DNA of 37,619 bases from Opitutales bacterium (GTDB lineage: Bacteria > Verrucomicrobiota > Verrucomicrobiia > Opitutales > Seribacteraceae), in contig OMJS01000172.1 in the NCBI GenBank assembly GCA_900299365.1, forward strand, positions 1 through 37,619, given 5' to 3'. Numbering within the stretch: position 1 is the first letter of the stretch; each line of letters starts with the position of its first letter. The notes beneath the pieces were generated by a model. The model was not told where the DNA came from and did not search any database. It saw only the letters and a list, made by a program, of their open reading frames with translations. Below, in pieces: positions 32,910 to 37,619 of the stretch. The translations under genes were made by a program, and so were the position numbers.

Positions 32910-33814
32910 CACTCCCTATGATACCTAAGTTTGAAAAACCTAGGCTCTTCGCAGTATCGGAGGATTCTTTTTCTGTCCTCTATATTTCCTCGATCATTAG
33001 ATTTGTTCGAAATCTCAATATTTAATGAAGTATCAATACTTTTAAAATTATATCCTTTGGGAATGAGGAAATTTTGTAGATTGGTAATCGTATCACTTTG
33101 ATTTTCGCATAAATCCTCATACCAAACATGGTAATATCTCTCTGATAATGATTGAGACAAGTCGTTGGAGATACGTTTCCAATAAAAGTATTGTTGCTCT
33201 ACCACCTGCTCCCAGTAAGGAAGTTTTTGAATTTCTTCGTAATTTTTAGTAGTTGCCGAATTCCAAACTTCTGGCCCTCCCCTCTTCCTTCTGGCTTTCA
33301 GGTCAGAAAATGCACTATCGGCAAGATCTCTTCTTATCCATAAAAAACAAGCATTTGGAAAAACTTCACTTAAAAACTTTATTCTAAAACAATTCCAAGC
33401 GTTTTTAAAAACCAAGGGTTTCTGGTTTGCTACGGATTGATATAAATGGTCGAAAAATTGAATGAGCTTTTTCTCACACCCAGATAAAGGTCTCTTACTA
33501 TTTAATTCTGAGGGATGTTCGCCACCAAAAAAATACCTAAATAATGCAGAAGCTTCGGAGGGTTGATCCCTACCCTGGGTTTTTCCATAATCACTCTGGT
33601 AATTAACAAAAAGAGACTGCTCAATTTCGCTGGGTAACTCGAGCGGATTAAATTTTTCTGTTTCGAATAATTCGTTTAGATGGTTCGAAGGATAAAATAC
33701 CTCGAAATGATTAATAATTAACTGATAAAGGAAAGTACTTCCTACTCGTGGAGAACCAAGAATAAATAATACTTTACTATCTGAGGAAAGCTTGGAGTTT
33801 GGGATCAAATTCAA
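32909..33814 (-). CDS. PAPS-dependent sulfotransferase
   Basis: A 301-residue protein. The 5'-phosphosulfate-binding P-loop-like motif is at about 17-31 (FILGSPRVGSTFLYQL) and the 3'-phosphate-binding segment at about 157-172 (FLWIRRDLADSAFSDLKARR), the standard layout of the sulfotransferase family. FKNAWNCFRIKFLSEVFPNA precedes it. The C-terminal half includes WYEDLCENQSDTITNLQNFL, also usual for the family. It starts at TTG, overlapping the upstream SGNH gene stop (TTGA). In this cluster the acceptor is probably a polysaccharide hydroxyl or its lipid-linked precursor. No membrane segment is present, so it acts in the cytoplasm before export. Acceptor specificity is unknown. Confidence 0.87.
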   Translation of the reverse strand: MNLIPNSKLSSDSKVLFILGSPRVGSTFLYQLIINHFEVFYPSNHLNELFETEKFNPLELPSEIEQSLFVNYQSDYGKTQGRDQPSEASALFRYFFGGEHPSELNSKRPLSGCEKKLIQFFDHLYQSVANQKPLVFKNAWNCFRIKFLSEVFPNACFLWIRRDLADSAFSDLKARRKRGGPEVWNSATTKNYEEIQKLPYWEQVVEQQYFYWKRISNDLSQSLSERYYHVWYEDLCENQSDTITNLQNFLIPKGYNFKSIDTSLNIEISNKSNDRGNIEDRKRILRYCEEPRFFKLRYHRE

Positions 33815-34482
33815 GAATTAAGAATTTCCTGCACCGTTTTTTCGATTTTGGGGAAAATAAACGAAAAATACGCATCATGACCAAGTGAGCTTAGGTGTAA
33901 TTGATCTTCCTCAAGTAGAAGGGAGCTAAGATCAATTCCTTTTTGTTGGATAAGTTGAATAAAGTGATTTTCTAAATCGTTGAGGTTTGCGTTTGTCGAT
34001 TGAGCGACAGATCGGATGGCTTGGTTGTATAGTTCGTTACTTTCTTGGTAAGTAATCTCAGTATTCGGAAACTTATTATTTCTCAAAGTGGTGGGATGAT
34101 TTGTATTAAGGAACACTGCCTTTGCTCCATAATGAAAACTTCTTTGTACAATTTCTGCAAGATTAGCGGCAAAAGATTCCTCGCTCACCCTTGGTAACCC
34201 CCTATCAGATTTCCAATAATTGCAATCGTTCATTCCAAATTGTATAATCACAATCTCGGGTGCATGTGATTGGATTTCATAGGCCATGGTTTCCAAAGCT
34301 TGCCTAGTAGTGCGACCATTTACCGAAGAATTGGTGACTACAATTTCACCATTAGATGAATCCAGAATTTTCGATAATTCCAATGAGGTTCGTGTCACCC
34401 AACCTTGGTGGATCGCAACATGTTGACCTGTGCATATAGAATCACCAAAAAAAGTTACTCTTATTTTCTGCTGAGGTTTCAT
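33811..34482 (-). CDS. SGNH/GDSL family esterase or acyltransferase-like hydrolase
   Basis: A 223-residue protein with the four blocks of the SGNH fold: GDSICTG near residue 14 (catalytic Ser), VNGRTTRQ (block II Gly), IIQFGMNDCNYW (block III Asn) and DQLHLSSLGHDAYF near the C-terminus (catalytic Asp and His). There is no signal peptide, so it is predicted cytoplasmic. The ATG at 34482 has AAGGGAG 4-5 bases upstream and overlaps the methyltransferase stop (ATGA). Members remove or transfer acetyl and other acyl groups; here a polysaccharide precursor is the likely substrate. The flanking sulfotransferase and methyltransferase genes suggest a group modifying the glycan. Confidence 0.85.
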   Translation of the reverse strand: MKPQQKIRVTFFGDSICTGQHVAIHQGWVTRTSLELSKILDSSNGEIVVTNSSVNGRTTRQALETMAYEIQSHAPEIVIIQFGMNDCNYWKSDRGLPRVSEESFAANLAEIVQRSFHYGAKAVFLNTNHPTTLRNNKFPNTEITYQESNELYNQAIRSVAQSTNANLNDLENHFIQLIQQKGIDLSSLLLEEDQLHLSSLGHDAYFSFIFPKIEKTVQEILNS

Positions 34483-35174
34483 AAATCTCCCTTAAATTTT
34501 AAGATGCATACCTGTCTGCCATTGGCAAAAATACTTGGCGGATTGAGTAGAAGTTTTTCTGACTTATAATCATCTAACCTATCTTTAAATTGGTCGATGG
34601 TTTTTACTAACCTATAACCATCCCATGGCCTAATATAAAAGATCTCATCTCCATCCATTCTGCTGACCTTGTAAGTCTTGCGGATGTTGTAGTAAGTTAA
34701 AGAAACACGAATTTCTTTGGTAACCGGTAAAAACTTTTCCAAAAACTCATCGAGTCTTTGATCAACATTGGGAAAAAGATCGTTCGCAATTATGTAGCAA
34801 TATTCCTGTGTCGGTTTAAAATTATACCAGTCTGACCTTACCAAATTCACCTTTTCGTGCTTTTTAAGCAAAATATCGATATCTTCGACACTATCATGGT
34901 TACAAGTGTCAACTACTTCGTATCGAAGATGACGCAGAAAAGACCAAGAGAAATTACATAATCCCCCCCCTACATCCAATACCTTAGAATTCTCTTTCGA
35001 ATTTACTAGATCGCAGTAAAGATGGTGGTAAACACACCTTTTTGCGGGATCATTGAAGAGCCATTGGTCAGAAGTGAGGATACTGGACTGGTTGGATGTA
35101 ATTTGGGTGAGCTTACTTAAAATCCAGTCATCTTGGAGATATTTTTCCAAAAAATTTTTATTTATGATTTTCAA
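34479..35174 (-). CDS. Putative class I SAM-dependent methyltransferase
   Basis: A 231-residue protein with a Rossmann glycine motif VLDVGGGLCNFSWSFL (about 65-80), the first SAM-binding loop, followed by YEVVDTCNHDSVEDIDILL and ANDLFPNVDQRLDEF (motif IV-like Asn/Asp-Leu-Phe-Pro). No other enzyme signature is present. The start is a TTG at 35174 because no in-frame ATG occurs before residue 170; it lacks an obvious Shine-Dalgarno, so the start is uncertain. The gene overlaps the SGNH gene by 4 bp and follows wecB after a 124-bp gap, the longest gap in the upstream part of the cluster. By context it may methylate the glycan; this is inference only. Confidence 0.65.
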   Translation of the reverse strand: MKIINKNFLEKYLQDDWILSKLTQITSNQSSILTSDQWLFNDPAKRCVYHHLYCDLVNSKENSKVLDVGGGLCNFSWSFLRHLRYEVVDTCNHDSVEDIDILLKKHEKVNLVRSDWYNFKPTQEYCYIIANDLFPNVDQRLDEFLEKFLPVTKEIRVSLTYYNIRKTYKVSRMDGDEIFYIRPWDGYRLVKTIDQFKDRLDDYKSEKLLLNPPSIFANGRQVCILKFKGDL

Positions 35175-35240
35175 AATAAAAGACTTACCAATCTTCTGAC
35201 CTCATAATATTTTGATTAAAGAGAAATTCTGCCGAACTTA

Positions 35241-35270
35241 TAAATACTTTGCATTTGGAAATGCTATCAA
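35241..35270 (-). promoter_or_regulatory. Candidate promoter with a perfect dyad in the wecB-methyltransferase gap
   Basis: On the minus strand TTGATA (35270-35265), an 18-bp spacer and TATTTA (35246-35241). The spacer contains a perfect inverted repeat, GCATTT-CC-AAATGC (35264-35251). It could be an internal promoter with an operator for the downstream modification genes. The -10 match is only partial. Confidence 0.3.
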
Positions 35271-35298
35271 TGGTATAATTTTCTAAAATTGAACGGTT

Positions 35299-36411
35299 TC
35301 AGTGAAAAGAATTAATTAACTCGCTGACAATCTTTGAGGAAGCCATGCCATCTCCATATATATCCTTCGGAATAAAATTGGGAGAAAGAGTTCTAAATGC
35401 ACTGATAATTTTTTCTTCGTTTGCTCCTACTAATGTATTGGCACTCTCAACCAATGTCTCAACCCATTCAGTTTCCTCCCTTAAGGTCAGGCAGGGAACT
35501 CCATGAAAATATGCCTCCTTTTGCATACCCCCTGAATCAGTAATTACAACCCTTGCACTTTTTTCTAATCTTTGCATTTCCAAGTAAGACAGGGGCTCAA
35601 TTATTTTAAGATTTCCAATCGCGATGGACTGTTCAGATTGTTTAAGAATGTTTCTTGTTCTTGGGTGTAATGGAATAACAACTTCCAAATCCTGATTGAT
35701 TTTTTGGAGAGCAGTAAAAATCGATTTAAGGCAACTGGAATTATCAGTGTTTTGTGGCCGATGAATGGTACATAGGGCATATTCCCTTTCTCGAAGCCCC
35801 CACTTCTCCAAAGACAGATAGTCGTCGGCTTTGTTGGCATAATACCGAGTGGCGTCGTACATTACATCGCCGACATTAAAAATTTTTTGGTTCTTACGAT
35901 TTGGAGTATCAAAAGGGAAACCTTCTCTTCCTAAATTCTCAACAGCGTTTTCTGTCGGGCAGAATAAATAATTAGCAATTCTGTCAGTCAACACACGATT
36001 TATTTCCTCGGGCATGGCCATATTGAAAGATCGTAGACCCGCCTCCACATGAGCGACAGGAACATGCATCTTGGATGCAGCCAATGCCCCTGCCAATGTA
36101 GAATTAGTATCACCATAGACAAGGACCAAGAACGGTTTTTCTTTCACGATAAGTTCTTCACATTTCTCAAGCATTCCACCGGTCATTGCCCCATGCTTAA
36201 GATTACCAAAACCTAATTTATGTTTGGGCTTAGGTATGTCCATTTCCTCGAAGAAAATATCTGACATGTTGGCATCATAATGCTGCCCTGTATGGACAAT
36301 GATTTCTTCGATTTCTTTATCAACGGAAGCTCGGTACTTGGCAATGGCTCGGCTGACTGTAGCGGCTTTGATAAATTGAGGCCGGGCACCAAGAACAGTC
36401 AGGATTTTCAT
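35299..36411 (-). CDS. wecB: Non-hydrolysing UDP-N-acetyl sugar 2-epimerase (WbpI-like; WecB superfamily)
   Basis: A 370-residue complete GT-B-fold epimerase. Motifs: MKILTVLGARPQFIKA, IIVHTGQHYDANMSDIFFEE, YGDTNSTLAGALAASK, VAHVEAGLRSFNMAMPEEIN, ICTIHRPQNTDN-like ALCTIHRPQNTDN, HPRTRN, VITDSGGMQKEA and REETEW. The ARPQFIKA opening and GQHYDANMS block fit the WbpI/WlbD subgroup (2-epimerisation of UDP-2,3-diacetamido-glucuronic acid to the manno form) better than E. coli WecB as I remember it, though a plain UDP-GlcNAc 2-epimerase cannot be excluded. Its ATG overlaps the ABC transporter stop by 4 bp (ATGA). Confidence 0.9.
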   Translation of the reverse strand: MKILTVLGARPQFIKAATVSRAIAKYRASVDKEIEEIIVHTGQHYDANMSDIFFEEMDIPKPKHKLGFGNLKHGAMTGGMLEKCEELIVKEKPFLVLVYGDTNSTLAGALAASKMHVPVAHVEAGLRSFNMAMPEEINRVLTDRIANYLFCPTENAVENLGREGFPFDTPNRKNQKIFNVGDVMYDATRYYANKADDYLSLEKWGLREREYALCTIHRPQNTDNSSCLKSIFTALQKINQDLEVVIPLHPRTRNILKQSEQSIAIGNLKIIEPLSYLEMQRLEKSARVVITDSGGMQKEAYFHGVPCLTLREETEWVETLVESANTLVGANEEKIISAFRTLSPNFIPKDIYGDGMASSKIVSELINSFH

Positions 36412-37619
36412 ATCTGTTGAAGATTTCCGTCCTTAAGAGTAAAAACCTTTGAGCACATATCCAATGCTTTGCTTCGGTGGGCAATTATTAATAAGGTCTT
36501 GGTTTTTTTAAGAGGTTCTAGGGTCGCTAAAATTTCACTCTCAGTTTCGTTATCCAAGGAACTGGTTGCTTCATCTAAGACCAAAATGTCAGGGTCATGG
36601 TAAAGAGCACGGGCAATACCTATTCTTTGCCTTTGTCCTCCGCTTAACCTCGCACCTCGCTCACCCAATAACAACTCATTGCCTTCCGGTGTTGATTGCA
36701 CGAATTCCTTAAGTTTTGCCATCTTTATAACTTCATCTACCCGTTGCTCATCAATTTCATTATCATCAATTCCGAAAGCAATATTTCGACTTATCGTATC
36801 ATCGAGCAAAAATACATCCTGTGGTACATAACCGATCATTTTCTGCCAAGATTCTCGATTTTTGTCTGATATAACTTGATCATCCACCACAATTTGACCA
36901 GGTGATACCTCTAATAATCCAAGAATTACATTTGCCAAAGTACTCTTCCCTGCACCACTCTCGCCAGCAAAACCAATAGTTTCTCCCTTTTTGATTACCA
37001 AGGAAATATTATTTAGCACACCTTCTGATTCTGCTTGGTAAGAATAGGAAACATCCTGAAGGGTTATTGTATCATTGAAATTTATGGAACTTAATTCTTC
37101 ATTTCTATTATCTTTTCTATGTGGACAGTCTTGGATGTGCTCTACGGTAAATTCTTTATTGAGCACACCAATACTTGCCCAACCATAACGAATTGATTGA
37201 AGATTATTTAAAATCCGACTGAAGCTCGGAATCATTCTAAATCCGGCAGTTGCCATCAGACCTAGGATATGAACAATTTCCTCTTTTGGATTTCCTTGCG
37301 TGATTAAAAATAAGCACATTCCGACAAGCCCGAAAATTGCAATTGTTTCAATACCCAATTTGGGAACATATTGAAAGATATACTCTTTTTTTGTCATTAA
37401 ACCAGCCAAGTGGTTTGGACGATGAAACCGCCTTAAAAAATATTCCATTCTTCCAGAAAGTAGAATTTCTTTTAAGCCACCAAAACCATGTTGCAAGTGT
37501 TTGATTTTGTCTCCCTCTGCCTCCAATCGCAGTCTTCCCCATCTACCTACAACTTGATGGGTCGCACGAACAAAAAGAAAAACAATAATGCTTAAAATCA
37601 AAATGAGGAAAAAACCACC
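36408..37619 (-). CDS. ABC transporter (MsbA/PglK-type lipid-linked glycan exporter), N-terminus outside window
   Basis: The frame is open to the right edge (403 residues seen, beginning within a hydrophobic segment GGFFLILILSIIVFLFV), so the 5' end is missing. An ABC exporter transmembrane domain with GFGGLKEILLSGRMEYFLRR in the coupling region, typical of PglK-like flippases, is followed by the nucleotide-binding domain: Walker A GFAGESGAGKST, Q-loop YVPQDVFLLDD, signature LSGGQRQRIGIARAL and Walker B ILVLDEATSSLD, then an H-loop HRS. A half-transporter working as a homodimer in the inner membrane. In this cluster it probably flips the lipid-linked repeat unit or polymer. It overlaps wecB by 4 bp. 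Confidence 0.9.
   Translation of the reverse strand, partial: GGFFLILILSIIVFLFVRATHQVVGRWGRLRLEAEGDKIKHLQHGFGGLKEILLSGRMEYFLRRFHRPNHLAGLMTKKEYIFQYVPKLGIETIAIFGLVGMCLFLITQGNPKEEIVHILGLMATAGFRMIPSFSRILNNLQSIRYGWASIGVLNKEFTVEHIQDCPHRKDNRNEELSSINFNDTITLQDVSYSYQAESEGVLNNISLVIKKGETIGFAGESGAGKSTLANVILGLLEVSPGQIVVDDQVISDKNRESWQKMIGYVPQDVFLLDDTISRNIAFGIDDNEIDEQRVDEVIKMAKLKEFVQSTPEGNELLLGERGARLSGGQRQRIGIARALYHDPDILVLDEATSSLDNETESEILATLEPLKKTKTLLIIAHRSKALDMCSKVFTLKDGNLQQI

Noticed and set aside
1-37619. CRISPR arrays, tRNA genes, insertion sequences, integrases, phage genes
   Set aside because: I looked for evenly spaced repeats, tRNA-like cloverleaf ends, transposase motifs and inverted terminal repeats by eye and found none. 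Short RNAs could be missed without a covariance search.

Overview
The window looks like a chromosomal segment of a Gram-negative bacterium of the PVC group, most likely Verrucomicrobiota (an Opitutae-type marine lineage). This is inferred from protein style, moderate-to-low GC, lipoproteins and outer-membrane proteins, LPS heptose genes, a SecG with a long acidic tail, and a PAPS sulfotransferase. No rRNA or other decisive marker is present, so the assignment is tentative. I see no tRNA, rRNA, CRISPR array, insertion sequence or phage gene.

Left part (1-4769): a two-partner secretion pair on the minus strand (transporter tpsB, then the exoprotein tpsA, which runs off the left edge). Next come a small secreted coiled-coil protein with its own terminator, a stress-responsive alpha/beta-barrel protein and a glutaredoxin. 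Second part (4867-10605): a UvrA-family ATPase and an AI-2E/PerM-type membrane protein on the plus strand, meeting a lipoprotein and an outer-membrane beta-barrel-like protein on the minus strand.

Housekeeping block (10669-19189, all minus): Lrp/AsnC regulator and class I aminotransferase, Der GTPase, a clear terminator, Fmt, a LysM protein, ParB, SecG, a LolA-like secreted protein and a second class I aminotransferase. Then a compact unit, hldE kinase - gmhB-like phosphatase - NUDIX hydrolase (21336-19284), points to ADP-heptose supply for LPS core. A divergent DUF192 lipoprotein starts only 17 bp away.

Surface-polysaccharide cluster (37619-21848, all minus, entering from beyond the right edge): ABC flippase (partial), WbpI-like UDP-sugar 2-epimerase, methyltransferase, SGNH hydrolase, sulfotransferase, a putative glycosyltransferase, AsnB-type amidotransferase, three NAD-dependent epimerases of the Bordetella WbmF/WbmG/WbmH type, a paralogue of the same putative glycosyltransferase, a GT4 glycosyltransferase, a WcaJ-type initiating transferase and GalE. 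Most junctions overlap or are a few bases apart. My reading is an O-antigen or capsule locus that makes and polymerises an amidated 2,3-diamino uronic acid and decorates it, possibly with sulfate. The dehydrogenase, aminotransferase and acetyltransferase steps (WbpA/B/E/D-like) are not in the window and should lie to the right if this is correct.

The observations most worth follow-up are the Wbm-like epimerase trio with WbpI-like and AsnB-like partners, the pair of related, unrecognised glycosyltransferase-like proteins at 25470-26789 and 31677-32909, the two-partner secretion system, and the gmhB-like phosphatase lacking zinc ligands.
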